Positions 15,485-26,073 of a DNA stretch of 64,000 bases are shown in pieces. The notes beneath the pieces are model-generated. The model was not told where the DNA came from and ran no database searches. It worked only from the letters and a program-made list of their open reading frames with translations. This DNA is from Sinorhizobium fredii (GTDB lineage: Bacteria > Pseudomonadota > Alphaproteobacteria > Rhizobiales > Rhizobiaceae): the NCBI RefSeq assembly GCF_002944405.1, contig NZ_CP024307.1, positions 3,657,001-3,721,000 on the forward strand. Direction: 5' to 3'. The stretch's first letter is position 1, and every line of letters begins with the position of its first letter. The position numbers were made by a program, and so were the translations under genes.

Positions 15485-17002
15485 GTGTCAGAGCAGGCAA
15501 TCTTCGACGTCTTTGTCATAGGCGGCGGCATCAACGGATGCGGCATTGCGCGTGATGCGGTCGGCCGGGGATATTCGGTCGCCCTTGCCGAAATGGACGA
15601 CTTCGCCTCCGGCACCTCGTCCGGCTCCACCAAGCTCATTCATGGCGGCCTGCGCTATCTCGAGCATTACGAGTTCCGGCTGGTGCGCGAGGCGCTGATG
15701 GAGCGCGAGGTGCTCTGGGCAATGGCGCCGCATGTCATCTGGCCGATGCGCTTCGTTCTACCCTATCACAAGGGCGGCCTGCGGCCGGCTTGGCTGATCC
15801 GCCTCGGCCTCTTTCTTTACGACCATATCGGCGGCCGCAAGCTGCTGCCGGCGACGAGCACGCTGGACATGACCCGCGATCCGGCCGCCGCGCCGCTGAA
15901 GCGCCTCTTCGTCAAGGCCTTCGAATATTCCGACGGCTGGGTCGACGATGCCCGGCTGGTGGTGCTGAACGCCCGCGATGCCGCCGACCGCGGCGCAAGG
16001 ATCATGGCCCGCACCCGCGTCGTCTCGGCCCGCCGCGGCGACGGCCGCTGGGTGGTCGAAACCGAGGACGCGCTTACCGGCAAGCGCGAAACGGTGCGCG
16101 CCCGTCTGCTCGTCAATGCCACCGGCCCCTGGGTCGACCGAGTGCTCGCCGATGCGATCGGCAAGAACGACGTCCACAATGTCCGCCTGGTCCAGGGCAG
16201 CCACATCGTCCTGAGGAAGAAGTTCGACGATCCGCGCGCCTATTTCTTCCAGAACCCGGACGGACGGATCATGTTCGCCATTCCCTACCAAGACGATTTC
16301 ACCCTGATAGGCACCACCGACCGGGATTTCACCGGCAATCCGGCCGAGGTGCGCATCAGCGACGCAGAGATCGATTATCTCTGCAGATCGGCGAGTGAGT
16401 ATTTCAGCGATCCGGTGACTAAGGACGACATTGTCTGGACCTATTCGGCGGTCCGCCCGCTCTATGACGACGGGGCAAGCAAGGCGCAGGAGGCGACGCG
16501 CGACTATGTGCTGCGTCTCGAAGGCCAGACCGGCCAGGCGCCGCTCCTCAATATCTTCGGCGGCAAGCTCACGACCTACCGGCGGCTGGCCGAAGCGGCA
16601 CTCGATAAGATCGGTGAAGCGATCGGGGCCAAGGGCGGCAAGTGGACGGCCGGATCGCATCTGCCGGGCGGCGATTTTCCGGCTGCGGGTTACGATGCCG
16701 AGGTCTCCAAATTGAAAGCGCACTATCCCTTTCTGGCGGCTTCGCATGCCCGCCGACTGGTGCGCCTGTATGGCACGCGCGCGAAGCAGCTTCTCGACAA
16801 TGCCGCAAGCGAGGCCGATCTCGGAAGGCGCTTCGGAGCCGATCTCTATGCGGCCGAGGTCGATTGGCTCATCGCACAGGAATGGGCATTGCGTGCGGAG
16901 GACGTGCTTTGGCGCCGGACAAAGCTGGGACTGAAGCTGTCGCGGGCGGAAGTAGCGGAGCTGGAGGAATACATGCGGGACGCGGCCAGCGCCGCCGCCT
17001 GA
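15485..17002 (+). CDS. glpD: Aerobic glycerol-3-phosphate dehydrogenase
   Basis: A 505-residue FAD enzyme that oxidises glycerol-3-phosphate to dihydroxyacetone phosphate and passes electrons to the quinone pool at the inner membrane. Landmarks are the N-terminal FAD motif VIGGGINGCGIARDA (residues 11-25), the SSGSTKLIHGGLRYLE segment, VNATGPW, and the C-terminal GGKLTTYRRLAE. The GTG at 15485 is chosen because GAGGG lies 9 bp upstream; a TTG further upstream lacks such a site. It is followed 41 bp later by glpS. Confidence 0.96.
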   Translation: MSEQAIFDVFVIGGGINGCGIARDAVGRGYSVALAEMDDFASGTSSGSTKLIHGGLRYLEHYEFRLVREALMEREVLWAMAPHVIWPMRFVLPYHKGGLRPAWLIRLGLFLYDHIGGRKLLPATSTLDMTRDPAAAPLKRLFVKAFEYSDGWVDDARLVVLNARDAADRGARIMARTRVVSARRGDGRWVVETEDALTGKRETVRARLLVNATGPWVDRVLADAIGKNDVHNVRLVQGSHIVLRKKFDDPRAYFFQNPDGRIMFAIPYQDDFTLIGTTDRDFTGNPAEVRISDAEIDYLCRSASEYFSDPVTKDDIVWTYSAVRPLYDDGASKAQEATRDYVLRLEGQTGQAPLLNIFGGKLTTYRRLAEAALDKIGEAIGAKGGKWTAGSHLPGGDFPAAGYDAEVSKLKAHYPFLAASHARRLVRLYGTRAKQLLDNAASEADLGRRFGADLYAAEVDWLIAQEWALRAEDVLWRRTKLGLKLSRAEVAELEEYMRDAASAAA

Positions 17003-17043
17003 TGTCCTGCAACTGAAATGCCGATGGCTGGGTGGAGAATTCG

Positions 17044-18114
17044 ATGCTTGCAATGAAGAACATATCCAAGGTCGTGGGCGGGGAAACGCATATCCACCCG
17101 ACCGACCTTGTGCTGGAGCGCGGGTCGCTCAACGTGCTGCTCGGCCCGACGCTGTCCGGCAAGACGTCGCTGATGCGGCTGATGGCTGGCCTCGACAAAC
17201 CGGCCTCCGGTTCGATCCATTTCGACGGCGCCGACGTCACCGGCGTGCGGGTCCAGCAGCGCTCCGTCGCCATGGTTTACCAGCAGTTCATCAACTATCC
17301 GGCGATGACGGTCTACGACAACATTGCCTCGCCGATGCGGATCAAGGGTGTCGACAACGCCACAATCGACCGGGAGGTCCGCAAGGCCGCCGAGCTCCTG
17401 AAGCTCACCCCCTATCTCGACCGCACGCCGCTCAATCTCTCCGGCGGCCAGCAGCAGCGCACCGCGCTTGCCCGCGCCATCGTCAAGAATGCCGACCTGG
17501 TGCTGCTCGACGAGCCGCTCGCCAATCTCGACTACAAGCTGCGCGAGGAACTGCGCGAGGAACTGCCGAAGATCTTCGCGGCTTCCGGCGCGATCTTCGT
17601 CTATGCGACGACGGAACCTTCGGAAGCGCTGCTGCTCGGTGGCAATACCGCCGCCTTGAGCGAGGGCCGCATCACCCAGTTCGGCAGCACCATCGACGTC
17701 TACCGCCGCCCGGTGGACATCGTCACCGCCCGCACCTTCGCCGATCCGCCGCTCAACACGATCGCGCTGGTGAAAGCCGGCTCCCATTTCACGCTCGAAG
17801 GTAAGCCGGTGCTTTCCGTTCCCGCGCATCTCGCGGCTGTTGCCGACGGGCCGTGCACGGTCGCCTTCCAGCCGCACCACATCTCTCTCGACCACCCCGA
17901 CGGCAGTGGCAATCCGCTCACCGTCAAGACGGCGATTTCCGAGATCGCCGGCTCGGAAAGCTTTATTCACGTCGGCTTCGCCGATGCGCGCTGGGTCATG
18001 CTGGCGCCCGGCATTCACGACATCGAACCGGACGCGACCCTCGAGGTCTTCGTCGACACCCGCCACCTGATGGCCTTCGGGCCGGACGGCCGGGCGACCG
18101 GCGGGACCGCGTAA
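17044..18114 (+). CDS. glpS: Glycerol ABC transporter ATPase GlpS
   Basis: A 356-residue MalK/UgpC-type ATPase with a C-terminal TOBE region. Walker A is GPTLSGKT (34-41), the signature LSGGQQQR (132-139) is intact, and Walker B is LVLLDEPLANLD. The switch region reads YATTEPSEA, so the usual histidine is replaced by Thr190. The ATG at 17044 follows GGTGGAG; a GTG at 17032 is also in frame. Gene order S-T-P-Q-U-V matches the glycerol transporter reported in Rhizobium leguminosarum. Overlap in function with glpT is discussed under findings. Confidence 0.92.
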   Translation: MLAMKNISKVVGGETHIHPTDLVLERGSLNVLLGPTLSGKTSLMRLMAGLDKPASGSIHFDGADVTGVRVQQRSVAMVYQQFINYPAMTVYDNIASPMRIKGVDNATIDREVRKAAELLKLTPYLDRTPLNLSGGQQQRTALARAIVKNADLVLLDEPLANLDYKLREELREELPKIFAASGAIFVYATTEPSEALLLGGNTAALSEGRITQFGSTIDVYRRPVDIVTARTFADPPLNTIALVKAGSHFTLEGKPVLSVPAHLAAVADGPCTVAFQPHHISLDHPDGSGNPLTVKTAISEIAGSESFIHVGFADARWVMLAPGIHDIEPDATLEVFVDTRHLMAFGPDGRATGGTA

Positions 18115-18136
18115 AGGGAGGCGCTGGGAGGAGACC

Positions 18137-19207
<1,071 letters not shown>

Positions 19208-19208
19208 C

Positions 19209-20075
<867 letters not shown>

Positions 20076-20095
20076 GAAAGAAGGGAGGAGACATC

Positions 20096-20920
20096 ATGAT
20101 GACCAACAAGCAACCGCTTTCGCAGCGCCTCTCCTGGCTGGTGCCGACGATCTACATCGTCTTCCTGCTCCTGCCGATCTACTGGCTCGTCAACATGAGC
20201 TTCAAGGAGACCAGCGAGATCCTCAGCACCTTTTCGCTCTGGCCGCAGAACCCGACGCTCCGCAATTACGCGGTGATCTTCACCGACCCCTCGTGGTACA
20301 ACGGCTACATCAACTCGATCACCTACGTGGTGATGAACACACTGATCTCGGTCAGCGTGGCGCTGCCGGCGGCCTATGCCTTCTCGCGCTACCGCTTCCT
20401 CGGCGACAAGCACCTATTCTTCTGGCTCCTGACCAACCGGATGGCGCCCCCGGCGGTGTTCGCGCTGCCGTTCTTCCAGCTCTATTCCGCCTTCGGCCTG
20501 ATCGACACACATATCGCCGTGGCGATCGCCCACTGCCTGTTCAACGTGCCGCTCGCCGTCTGGATCCTCGAGGGCTTCATGTCCGGCGTGCCGAAGGAGA
20601 TCGACGAGACCGCCTATATCGACGGCTATTCCTTCCCGCGCTTCTTCGTGAAGATCTTCGTGCCGTTGATCGCCTCGGGCATCGGCGTCGCCGCGTTCTT
20701 CTGCTTCATGTTCTCCTGGGTCGAACTTCTGATCGCCCGCACGCTGACGACCACCGACGCCAAGCCGATCGCCGCGACGATGACGCGGACGGTTTCGGCC
20801 TCCGGTCTCGACTGGGGCGTGCTTGCCGCCGCCGGCGTGCTGACGATCATCCCGGGCGCGCTCGTCATCTACTTCGTCCGCAATTACATCGCCAAGGGCT
20901 TCGCGCTCGGCCGCGTCTAG
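20096..20920 (+). CDS. glpQ: Glycerol ABC transporter permease GlpQ
   Basis: A 274-residue permease of the MalG/UgpE class with six predicted membrane segments and the coupling loop IDETAYIDGYSFPRFFVKIFVPLI. The ATG at 20096 is preceded by AAGGGAGGAG; the next codon is also ATG. Partner of GlpP. Distinct from the periplasmic phosphodiesterase called GlpQ in E. coli. Confidence 0.92.
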   Translation: MMTNKQPLSQRLSWLVPTIYIVFLLLPIYWLVNMSFKETSEILSTFSLWPQNPTLRNYAVIFTDPSWYNGYINSITYVVMNTLISVSVALPAAYAFSRYRFLGDKHLFFWLLTNRMAPPAVFALPFFQLYSAFGLIDTHIAVAIAHCLFNVPLAVWILEGFMSGVPKEIDETAYIDGYSFPRFFVKIFVPLIASGIGVAAFFCFMFSWVELLIARTLTTTDAKPIAATMTRTVSASGLDWGVLAAAGVLTIIPGALVIYFVRNYIAKGFALGRV

Positions 20921-20950
20921 AGCTGAAACCATTCAAGGGAGATTTCGCCA

Positions 20951-21232
20951 ATGGACTTTTCATGGATGGCATGGACGCTGCCGACAGCGCTGTTTTTCCT
21001 GGCGATCGCGCTGATGCTCGTCGGCATGGGCGTCTGGGAATATGTCTCGCCAGGCGGAAACCCACGCGTCGGGGTCCTGCGCTTCGAGACGACCCGCGGT
21101 GACCGGCTCTTCGTCTCGCTGCTCGGAAGTGCATTCATTCACCTCGGTTGGCTCGGGCTGGTCGGCGCAAATCTCTGGTGGGCGGTTGCCCTCTCGGTGA
21201 TCTACGCCATCGCCGTGTTCCGCTACGTCTGA
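20951..21232 (+). CDS. glpU: GlpU, small membrane protein of the glycerol transporter (DUF2160 type)
   Basis: A 93-residue protein with an N-terminal hydrophobic segment (about 10-30, LPTALFFLAIALMLVGMGVW), a polar middle with GDRLFVSLLG, and a second hydrophobic region (about 50-90), matching the small DUF2160-type protein found between permease and binding-protein genes in glycerol ABC loci. The exact role is unknown. Position in the operon and size support the GlpU call. Confidence 0.85.
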   Translation: MDFSWMAWTLPTALFFLAIALMLVGMGVWEYVSPGGNPRVGVLRFETTRGDRLFVSLLGSAFIHLGWLGLVGANLWWAVALSVIYAIAVFRYV

Positions 21233-21312
21233 GGCATCGGAATGAAGGGCGCCGGTTGCGCCCTTCGAAACTGCAAGGAAACGCAATCGCAAAACCCAAA
21301 GGGAGGAAATTT

Positions 21313-23037
21313 ATGCGACGGCATCTTTTGACTACGACGGCGGCGATGCTGCTGGCACTTACCGGGACGGCCTTCGCCGGCATGGACGAGGCGAAGCAGT
21401 TCCTCGACAAGGAAATCGGCGATCTCTCCTCGCTCGACCGCGCGTCCCAGGAAGCGGAAATGCAATGGTTCGTCGATGCGGCGAAGCCCTTTGCCGGCAT
21501 GGAGATCAAGGTCGTTTCCGAAACGATTACCACGCACGAGTATGAAGCGAAGACCCTGGCCAAGGCCTTCTCCGACATCACTGGAATCAAGGTCACGCAC
21601 GACCTGATCGGCGAAGGCGACGTCGTCGAAAAGCTGCAGACGCAGATGCAGTCGGGCGAGAACGTCTACGACGCCTATATCAACGACTCCGACCTCATCG
21701 GCACCCATTGGCGCTACCAGCAGGCCCGCAACCTGACCGACTGGATGGCCAACGAGGGCAAGGACGTCACCAACCCGAACCTCGACATCGACGACTTCAT
21801 CGGCAAGTCCTTCACCACCGCACCGGACGGCAAGCTCTACCAGCTTCCCGACCAGCAGTTCGCCAACCTCTATTGGTTCCGCTACGACTGGTTCAACGAT
21901 CCTAAGATTCAGGAAGAGTTCAAGGCCAAGTACGGCTACGACCTCGGCGTTCCGGTCAACTGGTCGGCCTATGAGGACATTGCCGAGTTCTTCAACGGCC
22001 GAGAGATCGACGGTAAGAAGGTCTATGGCCACATGGACTACGGCAAGAAGGACCCGTCGCTCGGCTGGCGCTTCACCGACGCCTGGCTGTCGATGGCCGG
22101 CAACGGCGACAAGGGCATCCCGAACGGCCGCCCGGTCGACGAGTGGGGCATCAAGGTCGACGAGAACTCGCGTCCGGTCGGCTCCTGCGTCGCACGCGGC
22201 GGCGACACCAACGGCCCGGCTGCAGTCTATTCGATCGAGAAATACCTGACCTGGCTGAAGAACTACGCTCCGCCGGAAGCTCAAGGGATGACCTTCTCCG
22301 AATCCGGTCCGGTTCCGGCCCAGGGTGCGATCGCCCAGCAGATGTTCTGGTACACGGCCTTCACCGCCGACATGGTCAAGGACGGCCTGCCGGTCGTCAA
22401 CGCCGACGGCACGCCGAAATGGCGCATGGCCCCGTCGCCGCACGGCGTTTACTGGAAGGACGGCATGAAGCTCGGCTATCAGGACGCCGGCTCCTGGACG
22501 CTTCTGAAGTCGACCCCGGACGACCGCGCCAAGGCCGCCTGGCTCTACGCACAGTTCGTCACCTCGAAGACCATCGACGTGAAGAAGAGCCATGTCGGCC
22601 TCACCTTCATCCGCCAGTCGACCCTCGACCATCCGAGCTTCACCGAGCGCGCTCCGAAGCTTGGCGGCCTGATCGAGTTCTACCGTTCGCCGGCCCGCCT
22701 GCAATGGTCGCCGACCGGCACGAACGTGCCTGATTATCCGAAGCTGGCCCAGCTGTGGTGGCAGGCGATCGGCGATGCGTCTTCCGGCGCCAAGACGGCG
22801 CAGGAAGCCATGGACTCGCTTTGCGCCGAGCAGGAGAAGGTGCTGCAGCGCCTCGAGCGCGCCGGCATCCAGGGCGATATCGGTCCGAAGCTCGCCGAAG
22901 AGCACGATCTCGAATACTGGAACGCCGAAGCGGTGAAGGCCGGCAACCTCGCTCCGCAGCTCAAGGTCGAGAACGAGAAGGAAAAGCCGATCACCGTTAA
23001 TTACGACGAACTGGTCAAGAGCTGGCAGACCAACTAA
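21313..23037 (+). CDS. glpV: Glycerol ABC transporter substrate-binding protein GlpV
   Basis: A 574-residue periplasmic binding protein, large for its class. A Sec signal peptide is visible (RRHLLTTTAAMLLALTGTAFAG, cleavage near residue 23). The mature part is a cluster-1-type extracellular solute-binding protein with a long C-terminal extension. The ATG at 21313 has GGGAGGA upstream, and the frame open before it lacks a signal peptide. A strong hairpin terminator follows at 23053. Confidence 0.92.
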   Translation: MRRHLLTTTAAMLLALTGTAFAGMDEAKQFLDKEIGDLSSLDRASQEAEMQWFVDAAKPFAGMEIKVVSETITTHEYEAKTLAKAFSDITGIKVTHDLIGEGDVVEKLQTQMQSGENVYDAYINDSDLIGTHWRYQQARNLTDWMANEGKDVTNPNLDIDDFIGKSFTTAPDGKLYQLPDQQFANLYWFRYDWFNDPKIQEEFKAKYGYDLGVPVNWSAYEDIAEFFNGREIDGKKVYGHMDYGKKDPSLGWRFTDAWLSMAGNGDKGIPNGRPVDEWGIKVDENSRPVGSCVARGGDTNGPAAVYSIEKYLTWLKNYAPPEAQGMTFSESGPVPAQGAIAQQMFWYTAFTADMVKDGLPVVNADGTPKWRMAPSPHGVYWKDGMKLGYQDAGSWTLLKSTPDDRAKAAWLYAQFVTSKTIDVKKSHVGLTFIRQSTLDHPSFTERAPKLGGLIEFYRSPARLQWSPTGTNVPDYPKLAQLWWQAIGDASSGAKTAQEAMDSLCAEQEKVLQRLERAGIQGDIGPKLAEEHDLEYWNAEAVKAGNLAPQLKVENEKEKPITVNYDELVKSWQTN

Positions 23038-23052
23038 GTCCAGCGAACGAAA

Positions 23053-23078
23053 GCGCCGCCCGGATGTCCGGGCGGCGC
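23053..23078 (+). terminator. Hairpin terminator of the glycerol operon
   Basis: Perfect 12-bp GC-rich stem (GCGCCGCCCGGA and complement), 15 bp after the glpV stop. No long T-run follows. The rest of the 250-bp gap to the permease holds no gene I can recognise. Confidence 0.7.
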
Positions 23079-23287
23079 CATACGAACGGAGATGCGGCGC
23101 CGGGGCTGACAACAGCTCCGGCTTTCGCTTTCCTTTCGGCTGGGAGCCGCACCATTGTTCGGGGCATCGGACCTGACCGAACGCATTACCGCAGTACAAC
23201 CGCAAACTGTTTCCCCTTTTTCGATAAAGTCAGACTCCGCAGCCGATGCCATAGTTTGCCACCCATCTCGTGGAGGAGGTGTGGGGA

Positions 23288-24790
23288 ATGCACGCAAAGG
23301 TATTGGAGGAGATTACCTTGGCAAACAGCGCAGAGGAAACTGCGGCGCAGACGCGCCCGGAGGATGAAAAGCTCGGCATCGGCGCCAACCTGGCCTATGG
23401 CCTGCAGCACGCGCTTACAATGTATGGCGGCATCGTTGCCGTGCCGCTGATCCTCGGTCAGGCCGCCGGCCTCAGTCCCGCCGAGATCGGCCTGCTCGTC
23501 ACGGCTTCCCTTTTTGCCGGGGGCCTCGCCACGATCCTGCAGACTCTCGGCCTGCCTTTCTTCGGAAGCCGGTTGCCCCTGGTCCAGGGGGTATCTTTTT
23601 CCGGCGTCGCGACGATGATCGCCATTTCCGGCAATGGCGGCATGCAGTCGGTGCTGGGGGCGGTCATGGCCGCATCGCTGATCGGTCTTCTGATCACGCC
23701 GATCTTCTCGCGGGTCACCCGATTCTTCCCGCCGCTCGTCACAGGCATCGTGATCACCACGATCGGCTTGACGCTGATGCCGGTCGCGGCACGCTGGGCA
23801 ATGGGCGGCAACAGCGCCGCACCCGACTTCGGCAGCCCGGCCAATATCCAGCTTGCGGCGGTAACACTCGTCATCGTGCTCTTGCTCAGCAAGCTCGGAA
23901 GCGCCGCGATCTCGCGGCTCTCGATCCTGCTGGCGCTGATCATCGGCACCGGCATCGCCTACTTCGCCGGCATGGCCGATTTCTCCAAAGTGGCCGAAGG
24001 ACCCTTCTTCGCCCTTCCAACCGTCTTCTACTTCGGCTATCCGACCTTCGAGATTGCCGCGATCGTGTCGATGTTCATCGTCATCATGGTGACGCTGGTC
24101 GAGACCTCGGCGGACATCCTTGCCGTCGGCGAAATCATCGAGACGAAAGTGGATTCGCGCCGGCTTGGCGATGGCTTGAGGGCCGACATGCTGTCGAGCC
24201 TCGTGGCGCCGGTCTTCGGCTCCTTCACCCAGAGCGCCTTTGCTCAGAATGTCGGGCTGGTGGCGGTCACCGGCGTCAAGAGCCGCTACGTGGTGGCGAC
24301 GGGCGGCCTATTTCTCGTGATGCTCGGGCTGCTGCCGGTCATGGGCCGCATCGTGGCGGCGGTTCCGAGCGCCGTGCTCGGTGGCGCCGGCATCGTGCTC
24401 TTCGGCACGGTTGCGGCGAGCGGCATCCGCACCCTCTCGAAGGTCGACTACAACAACAATATGAACCTCGTTATCGTCGCCACCTCGATCGGCTTCGGCA
24501 TGATCCCGATCGCCTCCCCCAGCTTCTACGAGCACTTCCCGGCCTGGTTTGCGACGATCTTCCATTCCGGCATCAGTTCTGCCGCCTTGATGGCAATCAG
24601 CCTCAATCTGATCTTCAACCACCTGACCACCGGCAACTCCGACCAGCAATCGGTGTTCGTCGCGGGGACGGAGCGGACGCTTCGATACCAGGATATCGCG
24701 CGGCTGCACGATGGCGACTATTTTCTCAATGGCAAGCTCTACGACGCGAAAGGCACCGAGGTGCCGGTGATCGCGTCGGAAGCGCACTAG
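23288..24790 (+). CDS. NCS2-family purine (xanthine/urate-type) permease
   Basis: A 500-residue membrane protein of the nucleobase:cation symporter-2 family with 12-14 hydrophobic segments. Family signatures are seen: QHALTMYGG in the first helix, the E/D-containing DILAVGEIIETK region, and the motif QNVGLVAVTGVKSRYV (family pattern QNxGxxxxTxxxSR). This places it with xanthine/uric acid permeases such as PbuX and UapA. The ATG at 23288 has GGAGGAGG 9 bp upstream; a TTG at 23321 after GGAGGAG is an alternative. The deaminase-fold gene 98 bp downstream suggests a purine salvage pair. Confidence 0.9.
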   Translation: MHAKVLEEITLANSAEETAAQTRPEDEKLGIGANLAYGLQHALTMYGGIVAVPLILGQAAGLSPAEIGLLVTASLFAGGLATILQTLGLPFFGSRLPLVQGVSFSGVATMIAISGNGGMQSVLGAVMAASLIGLLITPIFSRVTRFFPPLVTGIVITTIGLTLMPVAARWAMGGNSAAPDFGSPANIQLAAVTLVIVLLLSKLGSAAISRLSILLALIIGTGIAYFAGMADFSKVAEGPFFALPTVFYFGYPTFEIAAIVSMFIVIMVTLVETSADILAVGEIIETKVDSRRLGDGLRADMLSSLVAPVFGSFTQSAFAQNVGLVAVTGVKSRYVVATGGLFLVMLGLLPVMGRIVAAVPSAVLGGAGIVLFGTVAASGIRTLSKVDYNNNMNLVIVATSIGFGMIPIASPSFYEHFPAWFATIFHSGISSAALMAISLNLIFNHLTTGNSDQQSVFVAGTERTLRYQDIARLHDGDYFLNGKLYDAKGTEVPVIASEAH

Positions 24791-24887
24791 ACGCGCGACG
24801 CTGTAATCCCGAACCGCCACATCGAATTGTGGCCTCGCCCGAGGGACGCGAACACAACAAAGGAACGGTCATGCACCAGAACACGAA

Positions 24888-25475
24888 ATGCTCGGACTGC
24901 TCGAAGCCCTCCTGACCACCATGGAACACGGCATCATCCCGGCGACGGAAGCCGGGGTCGCTGCCGGCAACAAGATATTCGGCGCCGCACTGCTGAGGAA
25001 ATCCGATCTCTCGATCGTCCTCGTCGAGACCAACAACGAAACCGAGAATCCGCTCTGGCACGGCGAAGTGCATACCTTGAAACGATTCTACGAACTGGCG
25101 GGCACCGAGCGCCCGGGTTCGCGCGACCTCATCTTCCTGTCGACGCACGAACCCTGCTCCATGTGCCTGTCGGCGATCACCTGGGCTGGCTTCGACAATT
25201 TCTACTATTTCTTCAGCCACGAGGATTCGCGCGACTCCTTCTCGATCCCGCACGACCTGAAGATCCTCAAGGAAGTCTTCACACTGGAGCCGGGCGGGTA
25301 CAATCGGACGAACGCCTTCTGGAAGGGCCAATCGATTACCGATCTGATCGCCGAGCTTCCGGAGATCGATCGCGCTCGTCTTCAGCGGCGCGCCGAGGCG
25401 ATCAGCCGGAAATATGCCGAACTCTCCTCCGCCTACCAAGCTGGCAAGGAGAACAATGCCATTCCGCTGAACTAA
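24888..25475 (+). CDS. Cytidine/deoxycytidylate-deaminase-fold protein, probable nucleobase deaminase
   Basis: A 195-residue protein with the zinc motifs of the CDA superfamily: HGEVH (an HxE variant) and PCSMC (PCxxC). It would deaminate a nucleobase or nucleoside; guanine or cytosine are possible, and the upstream purine permease favours a purine. The start is uncertain. The ATG at 24888 has no good ribosome site, whereas an ATG at 24871 has AAGGAA at ideal spacing but is in another frame and stops after 14 codons. One base would join the two frames, so this may be a frameshift or a leader peptide. Confidence 0.78.
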   Translation: MLGLLEALLTTMEHGIIPATEAGVAAGNKIFGAALLRKSDLSIVLVETNNETENPLWHGEVHTLKRFYELAGTERPGSRDLIFLSTHEPCSMCLSAITWAGFDNFYYFFSHEDSRDSFSIPHDLKILKEVFTLEPGGYNRTNAFWKGQSITDLIAELPEIDRARLQRRAEAISRKYAELSSAYQAGKENNAIPLN

Positions 25476-25521
25476 GCCCGCCTTCGCGGCTTGGTCTCCG
25501 TCGAAGACTGAGCCTTCCCCC

Positions 25522-25950
25522 TCAATCCTTGCGCTTCCGGCAGTAGAGCTCCAGCCGGTGGCGCACCAGGTCGTAGCCGAGCTCGGCAGCGATTTCCGCC
25601 TGCAGTTGCTCGATCTTGTCGGAGCGGAACTCGATCACCGCTCCGGTCTCGATGTCAATCAGATGGTCGTGATGCGGCGCGTCTGCCGTCTCGAAGCGGG
25701 CCGTAGCATTCTCGAAAGCGTGCCGCTGCACAACCCCCTGCTGCTCCAGCGCCGACAGGGTGCGGTAGACGGTCGAGAGCGACACGGTCGCGTCGATTTC
25801 CTTGGCGCGCCGATGCAGTTCGCTCGCATCCGGATGGTCTTCGGCTTCGGCCAGGATCTTCAGAATCGCCGCCCGTTGGCGGGTGACGCGCACCCCTCCT
25901 TCACGAAGAATTCCCTCCAGTTCAGCGATCCGATGCTTGGCTTGTCTCAT
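25522..25950 (-). CDS. mur: Mur, Fur-family manganese-responsive repressor
   Basis: A 142-residue Fur-family protein: N-terminal winged helix with VRVTRQRAAILKIL and STVYRTLSALEQQGVV, then the dimerisation domain with HHDHLIDIETG. It lacks the C-terminal CxxC pairs of zinc-type Fur proteins. It is divergent from sitABCD, the arrangement of Mur (once called Fur) in Sinorhizobium and Rhizobium, where it represses manganese uptake genes when Mn is sufficient. Fur itself is replaced by RirA for iron control in these bacteria, which is established knowledge. Confidence 0.92.
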   Translation of the reverse strand: MRQAKHRIAELEGILREGGVRVTRQRAAILKILAEAEDHPDASELHRRAKEIDATVSLSTVYRTLSALEQQGVVQRHAFENATARFETADAPHHDHLIDIETGAVIEFRSDKIEQLQAEIAAELGYDLVRHRLELYCRKRKD

Positions 25951-25993
25951 CCGGCGACACTAGCCAAGGGCAATGGCTTTGAAAATAGCTAGT

Positions 25994-26014
25994 TGCAAAT
26001 GGTTCTCATTTGCA
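25994..26014. promoter_or_regulatory. Mur-responsive sequence upstream of sitA
   Basis: TGCAAAT, a 7-base spacer, then ATTTGCA: a perfect 21-bp palindrome in the 123-bp mur-sitA gap, 60 bp before the sitA start. It agrees with the Mur-responsive sequences described in rhizobia. Confidence 0.85.
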
Positions 26015-26073
26015 TTGACTTATGCAGGCCATTCGCCTACCCATAGCGCAGGTTCAAGATTGAGGAGTGATGG

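Noticed and set aside
21223..23205. Long antisense frame opposite glpV (660 codons)
   Set aside because: Same reason: codon bias of glpV leaves the opposite strand open; no recognisable protein features.
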